NCBI GenBank assembly: GCA_033182465.1
Contig: CP137327.1
Span: 372,001-436,000, forward strand
Length of the DNA stretch: 64,000 nucleotides
Source of the DNA: Sanghuangporus weigelae
Taxonomy: Eukaryota; Basidiomycota; Agaricomycetes; Hymenochaetales; Hymenochaetaceae
Direction: 5' to 3'
In this document: piece by piece, positions 1 to 12,146 of the stretch
Position numbering within the stretch: the first letter of the stretch is position 1
Layout: every line of letters starts with the position of its first letter
The notes under the pieces: model-generated
Seen by the model: the letters and a program-made list of their open reading frames with translations, nothing else
What the model was told of the DNA's origin: nothing
The model's database searches: none
Position numbers and translations under genes: made by a program

Positions 1-991
1 GAACCATATGTTGTCGGAGGTGGATATGACGACTTGAACTCGACTTTAGGCTGCGAGTGATCATGAGAATATGAAGGTGTGACTTCGACAGTTGGTTTGG
101 ACCAGGATCTTATAGGAGGCTACAGCGAATGTAATTAGATAATGCTAGAGATGCATGAAAAGAATGTGAAACGCGACTTACTGGACCTCCTCGACCAGAA
201 GCCGCAGGCGCTTTTGAAGTAGGACGTACTGGCGGAGCCGGCGTTATAGCTGTTGGTAGTGGGGTTCCACGGCTGCGATTCCCTGTAGTATTTTCTACGA
301 CTTTCACCTCTCCGCCTTCTGTTGAATTACCTTCCAAGTGAACGCCCCGCATCTTTTCAATGTACTGAGCGAAGAACTCATCGAGCCATCCAAAGAACGC
401 TTCTTTATCTTTTGAAGAAAGATTGGCCCAGTCAATCTTGTCGATATCGGCATTGGCGTCAGCACTGTTGTTAATTGACGGTACTTGCGATGGTTTCGGT
501 GCGGGTTGAGACCATCTCTGCGATGGCGTTCGTTGAAGGGCAGGAGGAGGGACAGCCGAAGAAGATGGCGAATGAGTAGAGTTATGAAACGCCTTTGCGC
601 GTTCAAAGACAGACAGTCCGCGGGAGGGCGGAGGTGAAGACGGACTCGCAGAACGTGGATTCAAGCTCGGCTTCGTCGTCCTCGCAACTGGTGGGGGAGC
701 TGCAAGCGTATCCCTACTATCATGCCCATACGCCTCGGCACCACTACCATCTTGCTCCAAACTACCCCGGCTCGCATTAAACGACCTCCTCGCACCCGGC
801 GGGGGCGGAGGTGGGGGACTACCTGCTTTGGGCATATATCCCGCATCCGCAAACCGCGTTTTCGCCATCGGCGTGCTGGTATGCTTGTCCCGCGTATTCT
901 GGATTTTGGCCGCCGTGGCATTCTTCGCTGAGACGGCCTTGTCTTTGATCGTTGCGACTGTATGTATGTACATGGATTGCCAGATTAGCAT
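1..991 (-). CDS. Proline/serine-rich hypothetical protein, 3' end outside window
   Basis: Read from an ATG at 991 down to 182. An intron (181-120, GTAAGT donor, CTGTAG acceptor) then joins in phase to a second exon that stays open to base 1, so the C-terminus is missing. The 270 residues of exon 1 are low complexity, with a run of seven prolines at residues 59-65 and many SPP/PPS motifs. A short acidic, aromatic segment around residues 180-212 (WANLSSKDKEAFFGWLDEFF) is probably helical. Such proline-rich stretches often bind SH3 or WW domains, and a similar acidic segment occurs in some basidiomycete SH3-domain proteins, but no SH3 fold is visible here. No function is assigned. A second in-frame ATG at residue 7 could be the real start. 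Confidence 0.6.
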
Positions 992-1568
992 TGATTGTAG
1001 GTAGGAAGGAGATGAAGTATGAACGGACCGTTGAATGGCATGGCGAGATCCTTAGCTTCGATTCACTTATCCTCTGAGTATACGTTCAATTCAAAGATCC
1101 TGTAATGAAGTTCTGGGTAGCTTCAAGTTCAAGTTTGAAGAAAGATGAACAGGTATGAGATTCTACGACTTCTGTACCAAAGATTTTAAGTGCTTTCTTG
1201 CTGAACAATACGCAGGCCTGAGGCTCTGAGACTCTGAGAGAGATCAGGTATCTCCTCTGGGTTTAGGAAGAGGTAAGTAGGTCGATTGACTCGACTTGCA
1301 ATAATGAGCCCACGCTTGAGTGATCATTCCGACCAAGTAGCATCACGTGCACGACTCACTCACTGGCAGTGGTAAACCCTGAAATCATGTTTGACTTGGA
1401 AATGGAGTAAAGATTCAATTGCAATTGCAAAGGAGTGTTAGATTTTAGAGTATAAGACCCAAAGACCCAATCGTCGACTCAGACAAATTCAACGCCTAAA
1501 CTTTATAATCCTCTGTACGCCGTGCAAAGGTAGAAAGAACGTCCCCAAGAAGCAGGTATCAAATCTAT
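992..1568. other. Intergenic, 577 bp
   Basis: Promoter and 5' leader of the proline-rich gene on one side and the 3' flank of the acid phosphatase on the other. No supported reading frame and no repeat seen. Confidence 0.5.
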
Positions 1569-3391
1569 TTATGAATCGCAAGCTTCTAGCAAGTTTTCTG
1601 GCACAATACTCTCTAGCAACGCGATAAAGTCATCAAGGGAGACCCATTCCAGCGACCGCATTGGTGACCCTTCAAACAACACCCGGACGAAACGTTCTTT
1701 GCTCTTCGGTATCTCCCATACCTTTCCGGTTACAAGCAGGACGTAAGCATCTCGAAAAAATGAAGTACGAAAAATAAGGAACGGACCTCCATCACGATTT
1801 CCGATCCTAGCGCAGGCCATCGCAGAGGCGCCACTTTCCCGAAGCCGAGTCCGGAAGCGAGACGGATCATAGAGCCGTCATGCCCCACATAGAAACGTAG
1901 CTTGTGAGATTCCGTACCGGCTTTGAAAGAGTCGAAGTTCATCGCGAGTTCCATGAAGAGTGCTCCTATTCGGGAGAGAGCAATCAAAATTATTGGACAA
2001 ATGCCTCTTTTCGAGAACCTGATCTAGGACTGACCGAAAGTAAGCTGCACGTACTCTGTCGAGTTCTCTGCGGCATTCCATATATAGCTTGACAGTACAG
2101 AGGGCCAATCAACTTTTCAAATTGTCGCGATTCGTATTATTACTCACTTGTATTCAAAATCTCCGATAGCGTGTACAAGAGATGCATCCTCCTCGGAGAC
2201 ACATGAGCCGGTGGAGTTGCACGGCAATGACTGTCCATTACAAGTCCGCGACGTAAAGGTATCGAAGAAGTGGTCATCTGGATGCAAACAGTGTATCCGT
2301 CAATCAGCCTAAAGTCTTCGTGGATACCAAGGTAGGAAGAGAGACGAACACCATGAGGCCCAGTCCGAGAGTCCCGCTGTTCCCAGAGTAGCATCCAAAC
2401 GCGCCTTCAGGTCCACATTTGCCTCGAGATGATCCGTCCATGCCGGTACGGACTGGTACGCATCACGAATCGAGTTGGCGCGATCGCATGCGTATGCAGG
2501 CGGGATAGAGTCGATCTAGTTTGAATGCCCTTGGCACTTCATTTTCCCGTAAGACTCATGCTGCTCTAGAGTGCTTACAGGCGATGGCTGAGTTACCACC
2601 TTCCACGTTTTCGTGGCTGTACTGGGATCCATACCAAACAGAAGTCCGCTTGCGACTTGCTTGGTCCGGGGTTCGGTTGAAGTGCGTATAAGGATGTCAT
2701 CCTCGTTCACGCTCCTCAAGAATCCGAGTGTCGTATGATAGACAGACCAAAAGTCCTAAACAACAAGGACATGATCGTGGACAATCAATCCCATAGTACG
2801 TCTGAGCTAATGATGAGAGCCAACCTGGCCATGTTTGATAGCATCCGCAAATCCACCAGCTGTTAGTTGTCCCTGGTCACAAGTCCCGTTCCAAAATCGC
2901 GCAAGAAATGGGTGCCAGCTCGGGACATCTGTTTCATGTATGACTTGCGCTCCACCCTGAGCGAAATCAAACAGACGGAGATTGGAGCAATCCCAGCCTG
3001 ATGCTGGATTCAACCCCGCTTCATTTGGGTATAAGTTATCTGGAGTTCGCTATCCAGAACACCATCAATGCAGTTGCTCTGACGAAAGTAAATATAGAAT
3101 GCTCACCTTATGATGACGGATCATTGCGTTTATGTAAACCAGCTCTGGTTCAGCACCAGACCCGGAAACATTCGCTGGTGTAGGCTTGAAGTAATGAGCA
3201 GCATTGACATGCGGGGCATTACAATAATTATACGTATTCCACGGAAGGTCGGCCGGTGTTTGAGAGGAGTTGTATATGCCCGTGCCAAAAGGATTGGATA
3301 TGTTGTTGAAAGATCCATAGACTCGTGAGCCTGACAACAACGAAAGCGCAGATAACAACGACACGGCAAGCTTTCGTGGAGAAGCAAACAT
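1569..3391 (-). CDS. Secreted histidine acid phosphatase family protein
   Basis: Eight exons give 455 residues in one frame: 3391-3107, 3049-2825, 2755-2579, 2515-2350, 2277-2148, 2087-2035, 1965-1787, 1721-1569. All introns are GT-AG. The chosen ATG starts a hydrophobic signal peptide (MFASPRKLAVSLLSALSLL). Upstream in-frame ATGs at 3478 and 3484 would add a non-signal leader. The active-site motif is RHHKRTP at residues 92-98, split by intron 1, the family's RHGxRxP with His in place of Gly. The C-terminal partner HD lies in VGHDGSM. Several NxS/T sites suggest glycosylation. Proteins of this fold remove phosphate from phytate or phospho-sugars, usually in the cell wall or medium. The substrate cannot be read here. 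The frame is intact, so the gene is probably functional. Confidence 0.88.
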
Positions 3392-3484
3392 TTTCCAGCG
3401 CGACAAAGCCTCCCAAATCTCTGCAAATGAAAAGCTAGCAGGAGGAGAAAGGATGCTTTTGAGAAGAAGACCGAACATGGTCAC

Positions 3485-4059
3485 GTTTTATGCAGTTTAA
3501 AGATAGGATGTAGATGGAAGCCGTTGCATATGATCTTCGAGGACTTCGGCGGGACAGGACGAACGTGCGACGTTCCGGTTCTCCCGCCGGACAAAACTAC
3601 GACAAGATGCTTGAAATCAGTGAAATCCATTGATGAGAGACAATTCGAATTTCCGAACGATGCGCATTCCAATCAGCAGACGGATAAAATCAGAAGAAGC
3701 GCAGTTGAGTACCTGAGAGACTTCGTGGCAATTCTAAAACTTAAAAGACTCGGAGGAAATAAATCGTTGACGTTCATCAGCTTAGATAGATCAAGCAGAA
3801 ATCCACGCTATCAAGTTGCAGATCGTGCCGGTATTGAAGAGAAAAACCAAGTAACACATTACTTTGCGAAACCGATTCTTGTTCCGTTGTAGTGGCGATG
3901 AAGCAGTTTGACCCAGTCCAGGACAACAGCGGTCACGTGCGGCTATTTTCTCTTTTCAAAACGGAAAAAAAGACAAACTAGCTGATCACATTGATTGGGA
4001 CAAAACTTCCGCAACATGTATATGACTATTCTCTAATTTCTATTTAAAAAATCCTTTGA
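3485..4059. other. Intergenic, 575 bp
   Basis: Upstream flank of the acid phosphatase and 3' flank of the first FunK1 copy. A 122-codon open frame on the plus strand (3524-3892) has no recognisable motif and no splice support, so it is not called a gene. Confidence 0.4.
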
Positions 4060-6315
4060 CTAATTCTGATCACCTGTGCTTTGTTCCGTGTTGATCATCG
4101 CGTCATCGGCTGCGCTGCTTGAAGACTTCTGTCTAAGCCTGTCTAACGTACCGTCAAGGATTGCGAACATCTTGGCAAACAGCTCGTCCGGAGACTCTTT
4201 GTTCAGTGGTTTCACTGCCAATCGTTTCTCACAGTCCTTGATTTGGCGAAGGGTTTCACGGATCTTTTCAGCACCTTCGTCAGAGTCGGGCTTCGTTTTA
4301 GCTTCCTCGAGAGACGCTCGAAGCTTCTTGAGATTTTCTTCGACATTTCTTCGCCCAAAATCGTACAAGACATCAGGAAAAAGCAGGTCGTACATCTTCA
4401 AAGCAGTCGTCTTGAGGTCTTCAAAGTACGGATGGAAATGGGCAAGAATCCTTCTTTGAATCTCCATCGCGATTTGAGAGCCTCGGCTCTGTCCAGGTAC
4501 GCTGAATACAATGATTCAGGTGAGTGCGCATTGTCCCACTTTAAAAGTGGGGCCCTCTTTGAGAAAATATCCAAGTCGAGGGGTTTATCTGGTCCATCCA
4601 GTGCGATACATACAAAGCACAATAGATAGAACGTCGACCCGAGATCCTGATAATAGGTTCGCTTGGGGATCCATTCACCTTTGTAAATCGCACCTGCAAG
4701 ATATTGAGGACAGAACCACGGATTTACTAAAACCTGAATGTAAGCGCGGATCACTAGTTAGCATAATCGCGAAACAGCATTTCGATTTTCGCGGTTACGT
4801 TACCTTGCGTTCTATATCGCAATCCAGATCGACTGCATGAACAAAGTCAATGACACATCCTTTGCGCAGAGAAGTTGGAGACTCCGAATTTGGTGCAAGA
4901 ACGACATTGTAGAAACTGATGTCTCCATGCACGATGCGACGCTGAAGTAGGTCTTTGATGACTTGTCATTACAATGTACAATAAGAAAAGAAAATTTGTT
5001 AGCAGGAGACCAATAAATATGTATGCATAGATCCCGCTTACCCTTTACAATGTCCCGGATAGCAGAAATTATCTCCTCCAAAGAATTAATCTATCCAGAT
5101 GCGTTCCAGCAGGCTTCATTACATAGCGGTTATGGAAGCGGGTTGGAAGGTAGAAAGACTCATCAGTCACCCAAAACGGATTCGTTGAATCTTCCGCCCC
5201 ATGCCGAGTCTTGACACGTTCATGGTCGACAAGGCGCGAGACGTTCTCAACATCGCTGATCCGTCTCAGAATTTGGACTTCAAACGGTCCGTCGTCGTTT
5301 TCTTCGCTGTCAAGCCACACGTCCTTGATGGTGCAGAGTTGACCGGAACGTTCGGCGATAACGCAAGTGGTGGCTGATATATTGAAGTGGCTGATCAGCC
5401 CGCAAACAATCTTCCTGGAATATCTCTTTTGATTTACGAGAGTGCTGTGTTCCTCATCGCAGAGAACGGAAGGATCGTACCCCAAATCTTCCGAGTTTAC
5501 GAACAATAGTCCGAGCACGAGGCGCGCAAGATTCATTGCATCCGAGATGCAAGAATTTTCAGAATGAATGATTCCCGACGGATTGAAACAAATCAGCTCA
5601 AAATAGTCTTCGTAAAATGCAACACCCATGACGAATCGGCGACGATATCCTTGAACGGACCAGGTATGAATGGCCGAAGACAGGAGCTTTCTCAGGACTG
5701 TTTGCTCGTCTCCATGAAAGAATACCACCGGCACCATTACATACTTCCACGAAAGGAGAACACTAGGAAGAAGAGAATGATGCTCGACCAGCACCAGCTC
5801 AGGTTTCTCTCCTTCACTCATTCCAGTAGAATCCAATTTGTGCTCACAGAACGCAAACTGGCATGTAAATTCGGCGGGAAAAGGGTCCTGCGGAATCTCG
5901 AGACGCTCTCGAACAGCTGTCCCAATCTCGTTGAACAGCTCGCCAATTCTGCAGCCCAGCGGACGCGACGAGGCTCCGTTGTTTATTTCGCTCAAGAAGT
6001 GCTCCTGTCTTTTCTCCACCTCCGGAAGCACATTGGTCCAGTCAAAAGAGTATTCGGAGGCGGCCTTTTCATCATTGGGATATTTAAGTTTTCCTATGCC
6101 ATGAGCAAGAGCTTCGTGGGAGAACCTATTCTCTAGGACTCCATTCGCGACACCTTGCCCGATCTGGTCACAAGATTCGCTGGGGATGATAATTGCATGA
6201 GGCGAGTGCAGGCGGTGTATAAGATTATAATGTCAATTGCGTACCAGCATGTCCAAAGAAACTCCGAATCATCACGTTCTTTGTCGGATGCGTCTACCTC
6301 ATGAGTGCAGGACAT
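4060..6315 (-). pseudogene. FunK1-type fungal protein kinase, copy A, two frameshifts
   Basis: Tandem paralog of the gene at 6626-8914, with the same exon layout. Exon 1 is 6315-6245, followed by an intron (6244-6180), a long N-lobe exon to 5042, a catalytic exon, and a C-terminal exon ending at 4060. Against copy B it lacks one base near 5084-5086 (after the PAGTHLDRLI segment) and one near 4452-4453 (GAAGG where B has GAAAGG). The first break separates the N-lobe from the catalytic segment; the second throws the C-tail out of frame. The catalytic residues themselves remain: HGDIS with the Asn four residues on, and IDF in place of DFG. The family (fungus-specific FunK1 kinases) is often expanded and poorly understood. 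Two independent losses argue for a pseudogene, but base-call errors in short homopolymers cannot be excluded. Confidence 0.8.
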
Positions 6316-6625
6316 GGTCGAAGTTCAGAAAGGAGGGACTTGTGCTTGTTTTTTAGGATAGAACCGAAAATGGATGCTTTGAAGCTTAGACGATCTTTGT
6401 GGTTTGTGGCAATCCAATCAAGACGATTAGTGGTGATCACTTTTCCATTTCGGGCGATACTAGTAAAGGCTTGAGTAATCAAGATCCGGATTAGGTGGCT
6501 GTACCACAGAAACGTGCATCATCCTAGACCTAGATATAAAAGTAATTGGAGAACAACTGATGCATACATATCGATTGGAACACAGTTCTGTTATATGATT
6601 GTTTTCTATTTTCTATAAAATCGAT
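6316..6625. other. Spacer between FunK1 copies, 310 bp
   Basis: Promoter side of copy A and 3' flank of copy B. The stretch at 6431-6482 resembles the sequence upstream of copy B at about 9015-9070, so the duplication unit (about 2.5 kb) included 5' flanking DNA. Confidence 0.5.
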
Positions 6626-8914
6626 CTATGAATCCTGGTCTCCCGTGCTCTGCTCTGCGCCTGTCTCCGGGTCATCGGTTGTGTGGCTTGAAGACTTCTG
6701 TCCAAGCCTGTCCAGAGTACTGTCAAGGATCGCGAACATCTTGGCAAACAACTCGTCCGGAGACTCTTTGTTCAGTGGTTTTACTGCCAATCGTCTCTTA
6801 CAGTCCTTGATTTGACGAAGGGTTTCACGCTTCTTTTCAGCACCTTCGTCGGAATCAGCCTCCGTTTCGTCTTTCTTGAGAGACTCCCGAAGCTTCCTAA
6901 GATTTTCTTCGACATTTCTTCTTCCGCTGCCGGACAAGACGTCGGGAAAAAGCAAGTCGTACATTTTCAAAGCAGTCGTCTTGAGATCTTCAAAGTATGG
7001 ATGGAAATGGGCAAGAATCCTTTCTTTTAATCTCCATCGCGATTTGAGAGCCTCGGCTCTGTCCAGGTAAGCTGAATACCACGACTCAGGTGAATCCAGC
7101 CCCACCCATTTTGAAAGTGGGCCCCTCTTAAAGAGAACCTCAAAGTCAATGGCTCTGTTAGGTCCATCCAGTGCGATGCATACAAAGCACAATAGGTAGA
7201 GCGTCGATTCGAGATCTTGATAATAGGCTCGCTTGAAAAACCAATCACATTTGCAATGTGCATATGCAAGATCTTGAGAACAAAACCATTGGGACATTTC
7301 AGCCTAAAATGTAAGAACAGGTCAGTACACCCACAGGACAATAAACTTATTTTTCGCAGGCGCATTACCTTGAGTCCAAACGGATCGTTATCCATCTCAA
7401 TCGCGTTAGAAAGGTTAACGACAAGTCCCTTACGCAGGGAAGTTGGAGACCCTGTATCGAGTGCGAGAAGGACACTGGAGAAATTGATGTCTCCATGCAA
7501 GATGCGACGCGCGAGAAGGTCTTTGATGGCTTGTTATTGCAATGTAAAGTAAGAAAAGGAAAATCGTCAGTAGAAAGTTACTAAATGTATATGAATATAT
7601 CCCGCATACCCTTCACGACGTCGCGGATAGCAGAAACTATTTCCTCCAGAGAAATAAACCAGTTCAGACGCACTCCAGCGGGCTTCATCACATAGCGGTG
7701 ATGGAAGCGGGTTGATAGGCCAGGGAATCCATCAGTATTCCCAAACAGATCCGTTGAATCCTCCGTTCCATCCCGAGTTTTGAGTCGTTCGTGGTCAACA
7801 AGGCGCGGGACGTTTTCCACATCATTGATTTGACTCAGAATTTGAGCCTCAGATGGCACGTCGTCCTTTTTGTCATAGTAGAGCCACGCATCCTTGATGG
7901 CATATAGTTCACCGGAACATTCAGCAAAGACGCAACTGGTAGCTGAGCTACCGAAGAGTCGCCCAGCACCGTCAACAAGCTTCCTGTAATATTTCTTTTG
8001 ATTTACAATAGTGCTATGTTCGTCGTCGAAGAGAACGGAGGCATCGTACCCCAAATCGTCTGCACTTACGAACAGCAGCCCGAGTATGAGACGTGCAAGG
8101 TTCATTGCGTCCGAGATGCAAGAAGCTTCGGAATGTATTATCCCTGACGGATTAAAACAAGTCAGCTCAAACCCGTCTTTGTAAAATCCAACGCCCATGA
8201 CAAATCGACGCCCATATCCCTGAATGGACCAGATATGAACAGCGGCAGACAAAAGCTTTCTCATAACTGTCTCCTTATGTCCATGAAAGAATACCACTGG
8301 CACTTTTATATTTCTCCACGAGAGGGAACCACCAGGAAGAAGAGAAAGATGATCGACCAGAGTCAACTCAGGCTTCTTTCCTTCATTTAGTCCAACCTCA
8401 TCCACTTCGGGCTTGGAGAATGCGAATTGGCACGTAAATTCGGCGGAAAAAGGGGCCTGCGGAATCTCGAGACGCTCTCGAATTGCCACCCCGATCTCGT
8501 TGAACAGCTCGCCAATTCTGCAACCCAGAGGAAGCAGTGATTCTTCGTTCTTTAGCTCGCTCAGGATGCGCTCCATCCTGTTCTCCACCTCTGGAAGTAC
8601 ATTGGTCCAGTCAAAAGAGTATTCGGAAGCGGCCTTTTTGTCATTGGGATATTTAAGTTTTCCTATGCCATGTGCGAGAGCTTGATGGGAGAACCTGTTC
8701 TCTAGAACTCCTTTCACACGACCTTGAGCAATCTGCTTGTCATTAAGTTGAAGCAGCTCTCGGTCACAAGATTCGCTGAAAACGATGATAACTGCATGAG
8801 ACGAGTGCAGGCGGTGTATAAGATTATAATGTCAATTGCGCACCAGCAAGTCCAAAGGAGGTTGGAGTCATCATGTTCTTTGTCGGATGGATCTACCTGG
8901 TGGGCGCAGGACAT
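6626..8914 (-). CDS. FunK1-type fungal kinase, copy B, likely catalytically dead
   Basis: Four exons (8914-8844, 8775-7610, 7529-7369, 7303-6626) give 691 residues without a break. The start was chosen because exon 1 (MSCAHQVDPSDKEHDDS...) is conserved in copy A and both splice into the same frame. The long N-terminal region is typical of FunK1 proteins. The catalytic segment reads HGDINFSSV where copy A has HGDISFYNV, so the metal-binding Asn of the catalytic loop is Ser. The following IDF (DFG equivalent) is VNL, so that Asp is lost too. The C-terminal tail carries the usual YYQDLES..YLLCFVCIALDG block. The frame is under apparent constraint while the chemistry is lost, so a pseudokinase or an early stage of decay is likely. 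Confidence 0.82.
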
Positions 8915-9436
8915 GATTGAAGCTCAGAAAGGAGGATGGCTTGCGCTTGGTCGTTAGGTCAGTACCGAGAATGCTCTAACTGTAATCCGTCTTCGTGGCG
9001 GCAACTAAGGCGATCAGTGGCGATCACATTCCTACTTCGGGCAATACCAATACAGGCTTGAATAATAAAAAATGATGGCGGTACAGAAACCTACATTTAC
9101 ATTTACTGTAAGTGGTTGGAAAATAATTTATGCACGGTATTATGTTGTATACACGCCTCGAGCTCGACGAAGGAAAAGAATAATACGGTACTCTACTGAG
9201 AGGGGAGCAACTATTTGTGTGGATTATGTTGTACAGAAATGCGGGATTCCGGACATCCAGAAACAGAAAAAACGCCGAAAAAATACAAGGCATTGGATTG
9301 AGAGCAGGAAGACGAGGTAGAGTATCAAGAAGCAGGAAACCAGGGGTCCAAGGCAGTATGAGAAAAGGAAGGGAAGAAGGAAGAAAGAGCAACGCGTAAG
9401 AGAACCCAAAGATAATTAGAAGAGTCATGGAGTAAT
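8915..9436. other. Intergenic, 522 bp
   Basis: Upstream of FunK1 copy B and downstream of NAA30. A 138-codon minus-strand frame here is rich in Leu, Phe, Pro and Ser because the DNA is purine-skewed. It shows no motif and is not called. Confidence 0.4.
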
Positions 9437-10361
9437 TCAACGCATCGAAACTTCGTCGTCAGAGTCGTCAAGACCAGCGATATATTCCGGTAGTACACGC
9501 GTATTGTAGATATTCGGTCGTCTTATTGAGGCCAGGGAGTTGCGAATTTGTGTTGCTCCACTATCGCTATCCGAATACGAGCTAGATGGAGAGTTCGCGC
9601 CCGAGCTTGGAAGGGCAGGCGGTGGCGGGACGGCCAGAATGAGTCTGAAGGCGTCCTTGCCATTCATGTAGAACCGATATAGACGCTTCTCGCGTATGAA
9701 ACCGAGCGATTCGTAGAGAGAAAGCGCAGCGGCGTTGTCGAATTCGGTTTCAAGAACCACCTAAGTATACGAACGATACTACTGTTAACGCAACGTAATG
9801 CAATATGTCAGGCAGTTTACCTCCTCAACTTCATTCTCCTTCATTGCGCCGATAGAGTGCTGGACTAGAGTGCGTGCTACAAGATGTGTTGGTTTCCGGA
9901 ACAAAGCCGTAGTCCAGGGAACAGACGTACCGATACCACGTTTCCTCCAATCCTTATTCACGCTCAACATGGCGATATATCCTCTATTAGCTGAGTCCCT
10001 ATGTGAGCTCTGTTTGCACACAATGACACCAATAGGATCGTTTGCCATCGAGGGCGTTGAATAAGCCTACATCGTCGGTACATGCGAGATACTCATTTCT
10101 GAGTGCATACAGATGCTAGAATGTCCAAATCACCTACCAGGAACGATAAATGTGGCCTAAACCATCATGTCTGACTGTCAAGAGATCCTTGAGCACGGCA
10201 AGTTTCCACTAGACTCACCATTGTCGTAAGAAATAACGATAAGTGTAAATAACATAAGGCTCGCTCAGCTCGCTCTGAACGAGAGCCATGATACTAGGCA
10301 AATCAGACTCGCCAACATAAGGACGATAATAAATTGTAGAGTCCGCCCTCGATTTGTCCAT
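9437..10361 (-). CDS. NAA30: N-alpha-acetyltransferase 30, NatC catalytic subunit
   Basis: Five exons (10361-10219, 10156-10138, 10066-9931, 9876-9821, 9760-9437) encode 225 residues. Exon 2 is only 19 nt and supplies the Pro-His-Leu-Ser-Phe-Leu that joins YFLRQW to [13 protein letters not shown], as the family requires. The GNAT fold is clear: YRYFLRQWP, the MLSV strand, the acetyl-CoA loop RKRGIA, then [20 protein letters not shown] and [17 protein letters not shown]. NatC acetylates N-termini beginning Met-Leu, Met-Ile or Met-Phe during translation, together with Mak10/NAA35 and Mak31/NAA38-type partners not in this window. A disordered Ser/Pro-rich and acidic tail of about 65 residues follows the fold. 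The start lies 187 bp from the divergent RING gene. Confidence 0.93.
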
Positions 10362-10548
10362 CAATCCGTGTATGTTGTCGACGATGCTGAAGTCGTCCTT
10401 GTAGTTGCGGACAAGAACGTTCAACAATGAACTACACGCGGCCGCGAGCCTGACGTGGCGGCCTAGGGCCGACGGACCTACACGCGGCGCGTCGCGTCTT
10501 GATCTCAGATCCATTTGAGGCCGTACGTTCTTGACTTGGCACATCACA
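10362..10548. promoter_or_regulatory. Shared divergent promoter, NAA30 / RING protein
   Basis: Only 187 bp separate the two start codons, so both genes must share control DNA. No TATA box is obvious. Confidence 0.55.
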
Positions 10549-11978
10549 ATGTCGAGCTCACTTTCATCCGTGAACTTGTCGGTACTGAGCTTTGCTCTGA
10601 ATTCATGGTTGGACGGATCGGCGCAGTTACGACGGTCGCTTATTCTGTTTCCTCTTGACCTCGGAAATACTTCGCATGACGACGAGCCGCCAAGTCCAAC
10701 CCAACAGCACTCCAGCTCGCCAGGAGGCGAAGCGCCAGCTCGATTGATCGACCGATGTATGCGATGGTTCTCGAAGCCAGCAAAGGATCTGGACGAAGTT
10801 GAGAAAGCCATCCTGGGTGTTCTTGATCTTTCGGTGCGCGCGTCTCTTACGTCTTTGTTGATGCTTGATCAATGAATACTCATTCTGTTCAATCTCATTA
10901 CTAGTCATCTGTGCTATTATTGAAGCTACTAGGATCAGGCCCTATATTGCCTTATATTCTTAATCCCTTGAGCATAACCCTCGCTCTTCCACGAAAGATT
11001 TCTGTAGGTTCTGTAAAATGGCCGAAGGTCGTCCTCGTTTGTTTCCTGTTATCGATCCTTCATGAGGCGCAGCGAACGTCAGTAGCGACTGGTCTTGCAT
11101 GGCTGCGATTGAAGAAGGCGGCACGTAGCGATGCAAGCATCGGCGAAATTGTCCTCAGAGGGGAGAAGCTAGGGCGCAAGGCGGAGGATGAAGAGGAGGA
11201 TGAGCCCGAACCATGTGTTATCTGCTCCGCCGGACAATCCGACGCTGGGCTCTCAGACTCCATCTCGAGCCTGGCATCACTCTCTATAACTCCGCAGTCT
11301 CAGACCCAACCGAATACTTTCTCGGCAGATTCGGGACCCCTGGAGGCATTCTGCGTACATGCACCGAACAAGCACCCAATGCACCGTTCATGCTTTCTTG
11401 CATGGAAAGATGCTTATTGGGAAGCCCGAGCTTCAAGACCAATCATCACTCTCATGAGCGACGATGCAGTCGTTCCCTTACCTGGAAGTTGGCAATGGCA
11501 ACGCGCGCTGTCCATCCTGTCCGCTCTCGGCTCGCGAATATGGCATATGACGTACTACGTCCCGCTCGCGCCCTCTGAGCTCTCAGCGTCTGTAGGTGTT
11601 GACGGAATCGGCGATTCGATCTTCACTTTGCGATGTCCGGATGGAGTTGATAGCGGCCATGGTAGTGTTTCGAGTGAGGAACTCGGGACTCTGGTGTCAG
11701 TCTGGCCACCATGTCCAGGCTGCAGGTCCTCAGTGAAATTGATCTTCGCCCGAGCAAGGTCCATTCGACGACCCGGCTCTGCTAGGGCAGGGGAGGGCAT
11801 GCTGTCTCAGCTATTACGTGTGTGGATGAGGTCTTGGGCGCAATTAGTTAGTGGTCGGACGATTCTTGCGAAGACTGCTACCCAGGTCTTGTTTGCTGCT
11901 TTCCTTGTATCAATGATGCGGATGAGAAAGTCTCATGCCGCCAGACATGTTCTACTTTCTCGAGGCTTCTCGCTGTAA
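10549..11978 (+). CDS. Membrane-associated RING-type protein with long internal loops
   Basis: Two exons (10549-10833, 10905-11978) encode 452 residues. The intron starts GTGCGC, ends TACTAG and restores the frame. Two hydrophobic stretches follow the splice (LGSGPILPYILNPLSIT and KVVLVCFLLSIL), and a third lies near the C-terminus (VLFAAFLVSMM), so membrane attachment is likely. Zinc-ligand pairs occur in RING order: CVIC, then C-x-H and HRSC, then CPGC. The spacing is far wider than in a standard RING: about 46 residues between CVIC and the CxH pair and about 110 before CPGC. An acidic stretch (EDEEEDEPEP) precedes CVIC. An E3 ubiquitin ligase role is inferred from the ligand pattern only. 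Confidence 0.65.
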
Positions 11979-12146
11979 TATTTGATCTTGTGAGTTCATT
12001 GTCGTCTTTCCATGTATTTTATTCTTTCTTTCTTACTCGTTTTAAGTGTATTGACTGATGTGGCCCTAGCCTGCTCTCATTGTTGTATTGACAATCTGAA
12101 GATGGGACAAATGAATAATTGAGATTTTCTCGATCGAAGAAATCTA

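Noticed and set aside
3524-3892. 122-codon plus-strand frame
   Set aside because: No motif, no splice signals, and it lies between two minus-strand genes.
9024-9440. 138-codon hydrophobic minus-strand frame
   Set aside because: Composition follows A/G-rich plus-strand DNA; no conserved motif.
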